12,674 bases of DNA from Acidobacteriota bacterium (GCA_003222455.1 QHWF01000255.1:1518-14191); one strand, 5' to 3'. Shown: positions 1 through 6,998, counted from the stretch's first letter. Made by a program: numbers and translations. The notes: a model not told the origin generated them from the letters alone.

Positions 1-195
1 CACGCGCACGAAGTTGATGCCTGCGCGGAACACCGGCTGCTGCGGATCGGACGGTGGTGGCTGTTCCGGGGGCGGTTGCTGGCCTTGCGCCGGTGGCTGA
101 CCCTGCGCGGGCTGTTGAGTCTGGGCGTCGCCGATGACGCCCAGGAGCGCGAGTACCGTCGCGGCGGCCGTGATGGTCCGGAAGGAACTAGCCAT
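1..195 (-). CDS. Secreted VWFA-related acidobacterial protein, N-terminal fragment
   Basis: The reading frame is open from an ATG at 195 to the window edge (65 codons seen). It begins MASSFRTITAAATVLALLGV, a short basic start followed by a hydrophobic run ending near GDAQ, which looks like a Sec signal peptide. A Gln/Pro-rich linker of about 30 residues follows, then QQPVFRAGINFVRV. From memory, that junction (Q/P linker, then F.AGINFVRVDV) is typical of the start of the acidobacterial VWFA-related domain (TIGR03436) in exported proteins of unknown role. The von Willebrand fold itself lies outside the window, so function cannot be judged. An in-frame ATG at 210 would add five residues, but it would place a palindrome (198-213) inside the coding region, so 195 is preferred. 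Neither start has a clear Shine-Dalgarno sequence. The gene diverges from the acyl-CoA dehydrogenase, with only about 30 bp between starts. Confidence 0.72.
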   Translation of the reverse strand, partial: MASSFRTITAAATVLALLGVIGDAQTQQPAQGQPPAQGQQPPPEQPPPSDPQQPVFRAGINFVRV

Positions 196-197
196 AT

Positions 198-213
198 GAA
201 ATGATAACATTTC
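198..213. promoter_or_regulatory. 16-bp near-perfect palindrome between divergent start codons
   Basis: GAAATG (198-203) and CATTTC (208-213) are perfect inverted repeats around ATAA. They lie in the 30 bp between the divergent starts at 195 and 226. The site is AT-rich in a GC-rich setting and is a candidate operator for a dimeric regulator. No regulator gene is visible nearby, so the role is inferred from position and symmetry only. Confidence 0.35.
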
Positions 214-225
214 GCCACGGAGCGC

Positions 226-1398
226 ATGGTGACGACCAGAACGACGGAACACAGCAATCTGCCGCTGACATTGCTTTCGGAAGACGAACGGCTGTTTCGA
301 GACAGCGTCTACGAATTCGCCGACCGCGAGATCCGGCCGCACGTCCGCCAGATGGACGAGACTGCGCACATTCCGCGCGAGCTCATTGCCAGGCTGTTCG
401 ACCTGGGCGTCATGGGCATCGAAGTGCCCGAAAGCTTCGGCGGGGGCGGAGCGAGCTTCTTTCATGCGGTGCTCGCCGTGGAAGCCCTGTCGCGCGTCGA
501 TCCGTCGATTGGCGTGCTCGTCGACGTCCAGAACACCCTGGTCATCAACGCGCTGCTTCGCTGGGGCACCGACGACCTCAAGCGCCGCTACCTGCCGAAG
601 CTCGCCGCCGATACCATCGGCGCGTACGCACTGTCGGAAGCGGGATCCGGAAGCGACGCGTTCGCGTTGGCGACGCGTGCGCCCGAGCAGGGCGACGGCT
701 TCGCGATCACGGGGCGGAAGCTCTGGATCACCAATGGCAACGAAGCCGGCATCTTCATCGTCTTCGCCAATGTGAAGCCCGAAGCCGGCTATCGCGGCAT
801 TACGGCCTTTGTCGTCGAACGCGGCTTCGAGGGGTTCAGCGTGGGCAAGAAGGAAGACAAGCTCGGCATCCGCGCGAGCAGCACGTGTGAGCTGCTGTTC
901 GAGGGATGCCGGATCCCGCGCGCCAACGTCCTGGGTGACGTCGGCAAGGGATACAAAGTGGCCATCGAAACGCTGAATGAAGGCCGGATCGGCATCGGCG
1001 CGCAGATGATCGGCCTCACGCGCGGGGCGCTCGATCACGCGATCGCCTACGTGAAGGAGCGGACGCAGTTCGGCAAACCGATTGGCGAGTTTCAGGCCGT
1101 CCAGCATCAGATCGCGCGCGCGGCCATGGAGCTCGACGCGGCGCGGCTGTCGGTGTACAACGCGGCGCGGCTCCACGACGCCGGCCAGCCGTTCCTGACC
1201 GAGGCGGCGATGTGCAAGCTCTTTTCGTCGGAGGTCGCCGAGCGCGTGACGTCGCTCGCCGTCAATCTGTTCGGCGGGTACGGCTTCGTGAAGGACTACC
1301 CGGTCGAGAAGCTGTATCGGGACGCCAAGATCGGGCAGATCTATGAGGGGACGTCGAACCTGCAGCTGCAGACGATTGCAAAGCAGATCTTGGGGTAG
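226..1398 (+). CDS. Acyl-CoA dehydrogenase (short/branched-chain type)
   Basis: This 390-residue FAD enzyme of the acyl-CoA dehydrogenase family introduces an alpha,beta double bond into an acyl-CoA and passes electrons to ETF (family knowledge). All three family regions are visible: an N-terminal helical domain (about 15-130), the middle beta domain with the flavin/substrate motifs YALSEAGSGSDA (134-145) and WITNGNEAG (167-175), and the C-terminal helical domain with RTQFGKPI (279-286). The catalytic base motif IYEGTS is present, with Glu374 as the expected base. The length is normal. Overall it resembles short/branched-chain enzymes, but the substrate cannot be fixed from sequence. GGAG at 219-222 lies 3 nt before ATG 226 and 6 nt before an alternative GTG at 229, so either may be used. 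The next gene is convergent, and a large inverted-repeat element separates them. Confidence 0.93.
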   Translation: MVTTRTTEHSNLPLTLLSEDERLFRDSVYEFADREIRPHVRQMDETAHIPRELIARLFDLGVMGIEVPESFGGGGASFFHAVLAVEALSRVDPSIGVLVDVQNTLVINALLRWGTDDLKRRYLPKLAADTIGAYALSEAGSGSDAFALATRAPEQGDGFAITGRKLWITNGNEAGIFIVFANVKPEAGYRGITAFVVERGFEGFSVGKKEDKLGIRASSTCELLFEGCRIPRANVLGDVGKGYKVAIETLNEGRIGIGAQMIGLTRGALDHAIAYVKERTQFGKPIGEFQAVQHQIARAAMELDAARLSVYNAARLHDAGQPFLTEAAMCKLFSSEVAERVTSLAVNLFGGYGFVKDYPVEKLYRDAKIGQIYEGTSNLQLQTIAKQILG

Positions 1399-1408
1399 AA
1401 CTCATACG

Positions 1409-1595
1409 AAGGACACAAAGGGGACAAAGGAACACAAAGGGCCAGCCCTGAACGGCTACGGCTGCTCGCTAGAACCACCTCTCTAGCCTGAAGGCACGAC
1501 AGAGATAGCCAGCTATATTCGCTCGCGTCATCATAAAGGCTGAACCGTGTCAGGGCGGAACCTCCGTGTCCTTTGTTTCCTTTGTGTCCTCCGTT
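1409..1595. repeat. About 190-bp element with long imperfect terminal inverted repeats (ACACAAAGG family)
   Basis: The left arm (about 1411-1456) carries GGACACAAAGG and GGACAAAGG words followed by GCCCTGAACGG. The right arm (about 1541-1594), read on the other strand, carries GGACACAAAGG and ACAAAGGACAC words followed by GCCCTGACACGG. The arms are therefore extended imperfect inverted repeats of about 45-50 bp. The interior holds smaller hairpins: GCTAGA/TCTAGC (1468-1487) and ATAGC-CA-GCTAT (1505-1516). The element fills almost the whole gap between two convergent genes. It could be a bidirectional terminator, a MITE-like element or a structured RNA. No ORF of note lies inside. Confidence 0.7.
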
Positions 1596-1602
1596 TTCCT
1601 TC

Positions 1603-2721
1603 TTAATCCGTCGGCCGCCCCTCGAACAAGGCCTCCATCGGCACCGTCTGTGCCCCGTTCTCGGTGCACACGGCGTACGTGGACTGATACATGGCCACGC
1701 CCGCGTACTCGCCTTTCGCGTTCAGGCAGTAGAAGTTCAGGCCGAAATTGGGCTGCCCTTTGGCATTCAGCAAGCGCTTCTCGATGGTGTTCTTCGCGAC
1801 ACGTTTGAGAGCGGTGAGCGCCGCGTCCTTGGGATGCGCGCCGCGCCGCATTTCGTCGACGATCACGAACGAGCACAGGTTGTAGAGATTGGCCTCGCCG
1901 CGTCCGGTCGATCCGGCGGCGCCGACATCGCCGTCAACGTACAGGCCGGCGCCGAGAATCGGCGAGTCGCCGGCGCGGCCCGGGATCTTCCACGACAGAC
2001 CGCTCGTCGTTGTAACGCCGCAGATTTCGCCCTTCGGGCTGATGCCGTCGCAGTTGATCGTCCCGTAGTAGTGCTCCGGATCGATCCAGCCGTCGGCAAT
2101 CATCTCCATCGCGACGCGGTGGTGCGCCGAGTCGCGATCCTTCGGTGACAGATAGTGCAGCGGATCGGTCCGGCGCTTCCATTCGAGCCACGCCTTGCGC
2201 GACTTCTCGGTATTGAGATCGTCCTCGATCTTGAATCCCATGTTGCGAGCGAAGTCCTGGGCGCCCTTTCCGACGAGCAGATGGTGGTCGGTCTGGTCCA
2301 TCACCAGCTGCGCCACCTTTGACGGCGTTCGCACGCCTTCGATCTCGGCAACTCCGCCGGCACGTTTCTTTGGCCCGTGCATGCAGCACGAATCGAGCTG
2401 CACCACGCCGTCGGCATTCGGCAGGCCGCCGTACCCGACGCTGGAATCCTCGGGATCGAGCTCGACGATGTTGACGCCGGCAATCAGCGCGTCCAGCACA
2501 TCGGAGCCGCTCGTGATCAGGCCGAATGCGGTTTCGACGCACGTTTTGGTGCCGCCGTTCTTGTACCGATTGCCGTTCGCCGACGAGACCACCACCGGTT
2601 TGACACTCTTCGGCGTCATCACGGTCGGCGCCTGTCCGAAGAGCGTTGCCGGCCCAGCCGCCGCCGCCACACCGGCGGCCGTCGTGGTCTGGACGAATTC
2701 GCGACGATTGAGTTTTTTCAT
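1603..2721 (-). CDS. Tat-exported N4-(beta-N-acetylglucosaminyl)-L-asparaginase-like Ntn hydrolase
   Basis: This 372-residue member of the glycosylasparaginase (AGA) family cleaves the amide between N-acetylglucosamine and asparagine (family knowledge). The start LNRREFVQTT followed by an Ala-rich hydrophobic stretch (16-29) is a twin-arginine signal, so export is expected. The proenzyme should self-cleave before Thr221 in YYGTINC. Alignment by eye to the Flavobacterium enzyme (HDTIG) makes Thr221 the nucleophile. The substrate-binding motifs GRAGDSP (Arg249, Asp252) and STGRGE (Thr272-Gly273) are present, and TTTSGLSWK matches the family. The residue before the nucleophile is Gly rather than Asp, as in isoaspartyl aminopeptidases. 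An AGAGGA ribosome site at 2729-2734 lies 7 nt before the ATG. Likely role: periplasmic breakdown of glycoprotein-derived glycoasparagine. An isoaspartyl peptidase activity is possible. Confidence 0.9.
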   Translation of the reverse strand: MKKLNRREFVQTTTAAGVAAAAGPATLFGQAPTVMTPKSVKPVVVSSANGNRYKNGGTKTCVETAFGLITSGSDVLDALIAGVNIVELDPEDSSVGYGGLPNADGVVQLDSCCMHGPKKRAGGVAEIEGVRTPSKVAQLVMDQTDHHLLVGKGAQDFARNMGFKIEDDLNTEKSRKAWLEWKRRTDPLHYLSPKDRDSAHHRVAMEMIADGWIDPEHYYGTINCDGISPKGEICGVTTTSGLSWKIPGRAGDSPILGAGLYVDGDVGAAGSTGRGEANLYNLCSFVIVDEMRRGAHPKDAALTALKRVAKNTIEKRLLNAKGQPNFGLNFYCLNAKGEYAGVAMYQSTYAVCTENGAQTVPMEALFEGRPTD

Positions 2722-2769
2722 AGAGTCGTCCTCTGATGACGTTGCCTCCGGCTACCCAGCAGGGTTGTT

Positions 2770-2796
2770 CCTCCGCGTCCTCCGCGTCCTCCGCGG
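2770..2796. repeat. Three tandem CCTCCGCGT 9-mers after an acyl-CoA dehydrogenase stop
   Basis: Units lie at 2770-2778, 2779-2787 and 2788-2796 (the last ends CGG). On the minus strand this reads ACGCGGAGG, six bases downstream of the TAA of the acyl-CoA dehydrogenase at 2803. No opposed arm is seen, so it is a single-arm example of the repeat family found at other gene ends. One further copy of the word lies at 12410-12423. Confidence 0.8.
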
Positions 2797-2802
2797 TTAT
2801 AT

Positions 2803-3945
2803 TTACGCAGTCCCCAGCACTTTGGCGGCGATAATCATACGCTGAGCCTCGGACGTCCCCTGATAGATTTCCGTGGCGCGGACGTCGCGGAACAGGCGTT
2901 CCACGGTGGAGCCACGCCGATAGCCGGCCGAGGCCAGGATCTGCATGGCCTTGTCGGCGGCTTTGTGGGCGGCCTCGGATGCGGCCAGCTTCGCCATCGA
3001 CGCCTCGAGGGTGCTCTTTTCCTGCAGGTCCTTCGCCGCCGCCGCTTTCAGCGTCAGCATCCGTGCGGCCTCGAGCTCGGTGGCGATGTCGGCCAGCATC
3101 CACTGGATCGCCTGGTAACTCGCGATCGGCTTGCCGAACTGCACGCGCTGGCGGGCATGGGCAATCGCTTCGGCGAGCGCCGCTTCGCCAATCCCGAGCG
3201 CCTGTGCGGCAATCGCCACGCGGCCTCCCTGCAATGCCCATGTCGCGAGCCTGAATCCCTGATCGACGCGACCGAGCACCTGATCGTCCGCGACGGTGAC
3301 GTCGAGATCGAGATCCATGCAGCCGAGCCCGCGGACGCCCAGGGAGTCTGCGCGCGCGGTGCGCGTGATCCCGGGCGCCTCCATTGGCACCAGAAACGCC
3401 GTCACGCCCTGGCCGCGCAGACCGGGACGCGTGCAGGCGAACACGACGGCCACAGCGGCGCCCTCAGCATTGGCCACCCACACTTTCCGGCCGCGAATGC
3501 GGTAGCCGTCACCGGCACGGACCGCCGTCGTCTGCTGGTTGGCGGCGTCGGTGCCCGCGTCCGGCTCCGAGAGCGCAAACGCGCCGATCATCTCGCCGCT
3601 CGCGAGCCGGCGCAGCCAGCGTTCACGCTGCTGATCCCGGCCGGCATGCGCGATTAACTCGGCCACCAGTGAGTTCGTCACCACCAGCGACACCGCCACT
3701 GTCGCGCTCGCTTTCGCGATCGCCTCAATCGCCAGCGCGTAGCTCACATAATCCCGGCCGCCGCCACCCCAGATCTTCGGAATCGTGATGCCGCACAGCC
3801 CGGCATCGGCCGCCGCGCGGATGACGTCGCTCGGAAACTCGCCGGACTTGTCGATGAACGCGGCGCGCTGCGCGACCACGTCGCGGGCGAACTGCTCGAC
3901 CTGCTTCTTGAAGGCGAGTTGTTCCGCGGTGAGCTCCAGAATCAT
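2803..3945 (-). CDS. Acyl-CoA dehydrogenase family protein with Gln at the catalytic-base position
   Basis: From ATG 3945 this gives 380 residues beginning MILELTAEQLAFKKQ, the usual start point of the family. A GTG at 3993 would add 16 residues unlike the family start; neither start has a good ribosome site. The N-terminal helical domain, the middle flavin motif FALSEPDAGTDAA, the VWVANAEGAAV strand and the C-terminal RVQFGKPIASYQAIQ region are all present. The motif that normally reads YEGTS reads IYQGTSEAQR here (codon CAG at 2860-2862), so the expected catalytic Glu is Gln. The alternative base position used by isovaleryl- and long-chain enzymes also appears to be Gly (ALQGGRVAIAA). The enzyme may use another base, have weak activity, or have been recruited for another role. 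It sits 81 bp upstream of the asparaginase on the same strand. Confidence 0.9.
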   Translation of the reverse strand: MILELTAEQLAFKKQVEQFARDVVAQRAAFIDKSGEFPSDVIRAAADAGLCGITIPKIWGGGGRDYVSYALAIEAIAKASATVAVSLVVTNSLVAELIAHAGRDQQRERWLRRLASGEMIGAFALSEPDAGTDAANQQTTAVRAGDGYRIRGRKVWVANAEGAAVAVVFACTRPGLRGQGVTAFLVPMEAPGITRTARADSLGVRGLGCMDLDLDVTVADDQVLGRVDQGFRLATWALQGGRVAIAAQALGIGEAALAEAIAHARQRVQFGKPIASYQAIQWMLADIATELEAARMLTLKAAAAKDLQEKSTLEASMAKLAASEAAHKAADKAMQILASAGYRRGSTVERLFRDVRATEIYQGTSEAQRMIIAAKVLGTA

Positions 3946-4008
3946 CGTGGTTGGCCGGTCATTGGTGGTGCTTTCAGAAACGTTATTGCCCACTTGCTAC
4001 ATATTTGG

Positions 4009-4084
4009 CCACGAAGACACGAAACCACGAAGAAAGCCCGCTTAAGTATTCTTCGTGCGCTCTTCGTGTCTTCGTGACTTCGTG
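4009..4084. repeat. CACGAAGA-type inverted tandem repeat between HIT gene and acyl-CoA dehydrogenase
   Basis: The left arm (4009-4034) is built of CCACGAAGA/CACGAAAC words. The right arm (4049-4084) has TTCTTCGTG, TCTTCGTG and ACTTCGTG words. The arms are complementary and could form a stem of about 25 bp around an AT-richer loop (CTTAAGTATT). The repeat directly abuts the TGA stop of the HIT gene (4085-4087, minus strand). The same word family recurs at 10621-10709 after rluB. Confidence 0.85.
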
Positions 4085-4579
4085 TCAGTCGCTCCGAGCG
4101 AGCCGCTCGAAGATCGGCCGCAGCTTCTGAGCCGTCGCCCCAAGGTCCTCGGGCAGCACGCGCACGTTGCCGATCACGGTCATGAAGTTGGTGTCGCCGT
4201 TCCAGCGCGGGACCAGATGGACGTGCAGGTGATCGAGCACACCCGCTCCGGCCGCGCGGCCGAGATTGATACCGATGTTGATGCCCTGCGGCGCGTAGGC
4301 TTCGGTCAACGCCATCTCTGCGTGGCGTGTGAACCGCATCAACTCCGCGCGCTCTTCAGGTGTCGAGGCTTCGAGCGTTGCGACGTGCCGGTCGGGGACG
4401 ACCATGAGATGGCCGTTGTTGTACGGATAGAGATTCAGGATGACATAGGTGAGACGGCCGCGAACGAGCACCAGATCGTCACGGCCTGGCCGCACGGTGT
4501 TGCAGAAGATGCACTCGCCGGCCGCGCCGCTCGCACTCGTCACGTAGGCGAGTCTCCATGGAGACCAGAGGTGTTCCAT
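4085..4579 (-). CDS. HIT-family nucleotide hydrolase/phosphorylase (Ap4A phosphorylase-like)
   Basis: This 164-residue histidine-triad protein has the triad HLHVHLV at 117-123; by family knowledge the middle His (His119) is the nucleophile forming a nucleotidyl-His intermediate. The start MEHLWSPWRLAYV, the Cys pair CIFC (23-26, probably metal-binding) and the NLYPYNNGHLMVVP segment (49-62) match the bacterial Ap4A-phosphorylase-like HIT group that splits diadenosine polyphosphates or AMP conjugates. The exact substrate is not decided by sequence. The start at ATG 4579 is well supported by the conserved N terminus, yet it has no Shine-Dalgarno. The bases immediately upstream are the repeat at 4580-4652, which could bury the start in a hairpin. 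The gene lies downstream of the IHF/HU gene on the same strand. Confidence 0.93.
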   Translation of the reverse strand: MEHLWSPWRLAYVTSASGAAGECIFCNTVRPGRDDLVLVRGRLTYVILNLYPYNNGHLMVVPDRHVATLEASTPEERAELMRFTRHAEMALTEAYAPQGINIGINLGRAAGAGVLDHLHVHLVPRWNGDTNFMTVIGNVRVLPEDLGATAQKLRPIFERLARSD

Positions 4580-4652
4580 GGTCGTTGGTCGTTAGTCGTT
4601 GGTCATGGTCGTTCGTCGCACTGACCAATGACCAACGACCAATGACCAATGA
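4580..4652. repeat. 7-bp-period inverted repeat (GGTCATT/GGTCGTT) filling the HIT to IHF gap
   Basis: The left arm (4580-4617) has TCGTTGG/TCGTTAG heptads. The right arm (4622-4652) has GACCAAT/GACCAAC heptads. The arms are complementary over about 30 bp with a loop of a few bases. The repeat occupies the whole 73-bp gap, touching the stop codon of the IHF/HU gene on one side and the ATG of the HIT gene on the other. Confidence 0.88.
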
Positions 4653-5006
4653 CTATACCGCCATGACGTCCGGTGGAATGGACGCGCCGCCGGCCGGCGA
4701 GACAGCTGGCGCGGGCTCCTTGTTGATGAGCTCCTTCAGTTCCTTCCCAGGTTTGAAGTACGGCACTTTCTTGGGCGGCACGTCGACCTTGTCACCCGTT
4801 TTCGGATTCCGGCCCTTGCGCGGCTCACGTTTCCGCAGACGGAAACTTCCGAACCCCCGCAGCTCGATCTTCTCGCCGCGGTGGAGCGCGTCGATGATGC
4901 TCTTGAAGACGGTGTCGACGATCACCTCGGAATGCTTCTTGGTGAGGTCCGACACCCGCGATACTTCCTCGACGAGTTCCGCCTTGGTCATGCTGCCGTT
5001 CGTCAT
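4653..5006 (-). CDS. ihfB: HU/IHF family nucleoid DNA-binding protein (IHF-beta-like)
   Basis: This 117-residue small basic protein bends DNA as a dimer (family knowledge). Residues 6-96 carry the complete fold: MTKAELVEEVS, KIELRGFGSFRLRKREPRKG (46-65) and the DNA-arm signature with Arg66-Asn67-Pro68, ending in VPYFKPGKELKELIN. The Pro in the arm is the residue that intercalates into DNA. A 20-residue Ala/Pro-rich tail (97-117) extends beyond the usual end. The start at 5006 has GGA about six bases upstream; an internal ATG at codon 6 matches the family start and cannot be excluded. Its place just downstream of rpsA is the common rpsA-ihfB arrangement and supports the IHF-beta reading, although HU cannot be fully separated from IHF by eye. 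Confidence 0.92.
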   Translation of the reverse strand: MTNGSMTKAELVEEVSRVSDLTKKHSEVIVDTVFKSIIDALHRGEKIELRGFGSFRLRKREPRKGRNPKTGDKVDVPPKKVPYFKPGKELKELINKEPAPAVSPAGGASIPPDVMAV

Positions 5007-5036
5007 ACTGCTTCCTTATCGGAGTGGACCCTCGGA

Positions 5037-5058
5037 ATCCGGGTCTCGAGGCCCGGAT
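5037..5058. terminator. Small hairpin in the rpsA-ihfB gap
   Basis: ATCCGGG (5037-5043) and CCCGGAT (5052-5058) form a perfect 7-bp stem with an 8-nt loop, in the 61 bp between rpsA and the IHF gene. No T-run follows on the minus strand. It is therefore more likely an attenuator or RNA-processing hairpin that separates S1 from IHF expression than a classical terminator. Confidence 0.4.
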
Positions 5059-5067
5059 CCGGCGCCA

Positions 5068-6855
5068 TCATCGGTTCCTGAAGTGATCCCCAAGCGTCGC
5101 CGTGCCGTCGCCGGACGATTCCTGATACGACTCCCAGTCCGACCGGAACTCGTCAGACTTCAGCGCGCGGATCGAGAGGCCGATTTTCCGCTCCGACGGC
5201 GCCAGCTTGATGATCTTCATCGGATAGGTCTCGCCGACTTTCAGTTCGATCTTCTCTTCCTTCGGCGCCCGGTGCGAGTCGTCGAATTCCGACACGTGGA
5301 TGAGCCCTTCGATGCCCTCGTCGAGCTCGACGAACGCCCCGAAGTTCGTCATGCGGACCACCTTGCCTTCGACCGTGTCGCCGACGTGATGGCGCGAGAA
5401 GAAGTCGTCCCAGATGTCGGTGGCGAGCTGCTTGAGCCCGAGCGACAGCCGCTGGTTTTCCGCGTCGATGTTCAGGACCATCGCCTCGACGACGTCGCCC
5501 TTCTTCAACACTTCCGAGGGATGCTTGATCCGCTTGCTCCAGGACATGTCCGAGATGTGAATGAGGCCGTCGATCTCCTCCTCCACCTCGACGAACGCGC
5601 CGAACTCGGTGAGGTTCCGCACCTTGCCCTGGATCTTCGAGCCCACGGGATACTTGTCGGCGAGGTCGTGCCACGGGTTGGTCTCGACCTGCTTGAGCCC
5701 GAGCGAGATGCGCCGTGCCGTCGGATCCACACCGAGCACCATCGCATCGACGGTGTCGCCCACGTTGAGGAGCTTCGACGGGTGCTTCACGCGTTTGCTC
5801 CACGACATCTCGCTGACGTGGATCAGGCCCTCGACGCCGGCTTCGAGCTCGACGAACGCGCCGTAATCGGTGAGGCTGACCACCTTGCCGCCCATGCGCG
5901 CGCCGACCGGATAGCGATCCATCACATTGGCCCACGGATCGGTGATGAGCTGCTTGTGTCCGAGCGAGACGCGCTCGGTCGCGGGATCGTACTTGAGCAC
6001 GATCACGTCGATGTCGTCGTTCACCTTGAACAGTTCGGAGGGATGCCCCACGCGGCCCCACGACATGTCGGTGATGTGCAGCAGGCCGTCGATGCCGCCC
6101 AGGTCGATGAAGGCGCCGTAATCGGTAATGTTCTTGACGACCCCCTTGAGGACCTTGCCTTCGGCGAGCGTCTCGAGGGTGTGCTTCTTCTTTTCCGCGT
6201 TTTCTTCTTCGAGCAGCGCCTTGCGCGACAGCACGATATTGCCGCGCTTCTTGTTCACCTTGATGACGCGCATGCGGAGCTCCTGCCCGCGCAACGCGTC
6301 CAGGTTCCGCACCGGACGCACGTCGATCTGCGACCCGGGCAGAAACGCGCGCACGCCGATGTCGACGGCCAGCCCGCCCTTGATGCGCTCGATGACGCGG
6401 CCGATGACGACCTTGCGTTCCGCATAGGCCTTCTCGACCTCGTCCCAGATCTTCATTTTCTCGGCTTTTTCGCGCGAGAGGACGACATACCCTTCGCGGT
6501 CTTCCGTACGCTCGAGCAGCACGTCAACGATGTCGCCGGGTTGAACGGTGACCTGACCGGCTTCGTCGAGGAATTCGTCGACCGGAATGATGCCTTCGGA
6601 CTTGTATCCGACGTCGACCACCACTTCTGAGGCGGTGACCTTGAGAACCGTTCCCTTGACGACCTCGCCTTCCGCGATGTTGCGGAAGCTGTTATCGTAG
6701 CTCTCCAGGAGTTCCTTGAACTCGTCAGGGTTGATCTGGTCGTCGTCGTCGCGTGGTCGGACTTTGAGCCCGCCGCCGCGGTCGTTCCGGCTGTCGGCGA
6801 CGGCGGCGCCGCCTCTGGTCGGACCGGGAGTGTTCTCGCCTTCTACGTTCGCCAT
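5068..6855 (-). CDS. rpsA: 30S ribosomal protein S1
   Basis: This 595-residue protein has six S1 (OB-fold) RNA-binding repeats, at roughly 62-128, 147-212, 231-301, 316-388, 403-475 and 490-563. Repeats 3-6 show the typical YGAFV/FGAFV and GL(I/L)H(I/V)S motifs (for example 417-434 and 505-523). S1 binds the 30S subunit and helps load mRNA, especially with weak ribosome sites. A disordered acidic/Gly-rich stretch of about 55 residues precedes repeat 1. The frame stays open to an ATG at 6960, but the start at 6855 is chosen for two reasons. An AGGAGGA site lies about 10 nt upstream, and a candidate promoter (6949-6978) overlaps the would-be extension. IHF follows on the same strand, and a divergent DUF6335-type gene lies upstream. 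Confidence 0.96.
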   Translation of the reverse strand: MANVEGENTPGPTRGGAAVADSRNDRGGGLKVRPRDDDDQINPDEFKELLESYDNSFRNIAEGEVVKGTVLKVTASEVVVDVGYKSEGIIPVDEFLDEAGQVTVQPGDIVDVLLERTEDREGYVVLSREKAEKMKIWDEVEKAYAERKVVIGRVIERIKGGLAVDIGVRAFLPGSQIDVRPVRNLDALRGQELRMRVIKVNKKRGNIVLSRKALLEEENAEKKKHTLETLAEGKVLKGVVKNITDYGAFIDLGGIDGLLHITDMSWGRVGHPSELFKVNDDIDVIVLKYDPATERVSLGHKQLITDPWANVMDRYPVGARMGGKVVSLTDYGAFVELEAGVEGLIHVSEMSWSKRVKHPSKLLNVGDTVDAMVLGVDPTARRISLGLKQVETNPWHDLADKYPVGSKIQGKVRNLTEFGAFVEVEEEIDGLIHISDMSWSKRIKHPSEVLKKGDVVEAMVLNIDAENQRLSLGLKQLATDIWDDFFSRHHVGDTVEGKVVRMTNFGAFVELDEGIEGLIHVSEFDDSHRAPKEEKIELKVGETYPMKIIKLAPSERKIGLSIRALKSDEFRSDWESYQESSGDGTATLGDHFRNR

Positions 6856-6935
6856 GCCTTGCGCGTCCTCCTGTCGATCGATTTCCGGCGAGTTGGTGAG
6901 GCGGGCGCCGGCCCCCGCCAGGTTTCGCTGAATTC

Positions 6936-6978
6936 CGATAAGCATCAGAGAGTACGACACTTATCGCCAAACTGTCAA
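6936..6978 (-). promoter_or_regulatory. Candidate rpsA promoter with overlapping inverted repeat
   Basis: On the minus strand a perfect TTGACA (-35, at 6973-6978) is followed after 18 nt by TACTCT (6949-6954), a weak match to a -10 box. This would give a leader of about 90 nt before the rpsA start at 6855. The inverted repeat CGATAAG (6936-6942) / CTTATCG (6960-6966), spacer 17 nt, brackets the -10 box and could be an operator. Assignment is by motif only. Confidence 0.42.
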
Positions 6979-6998
6979 GGTTCGAAAGGACATCATCT

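Noticed and set aside
1934..3241. 435-codon minus-strand frame overlapping the asparaginase and the second acyl-CoA dehydrogenase
   Set aside because: Runs out of frame across two well-supported genes and their gap; Arg/Gly-rich product without motifs.
4558..6630. Long 690-codon open frame on the plus strand, antisense to rpsA and the IHF gene
   Set aside because: It mirrors highly biased GC-rich S1 codons; the product is His/Asp/Leu-rich with no family likeness, and the opposite strand encodes six clear S1 domains.
6856..6960. 35-residue N-terminal extension of S1
   Set aside because: No family likeness; a strong AGGAGGA site fits the ATG at 6855, and a candidate promoter overlaps the extension.
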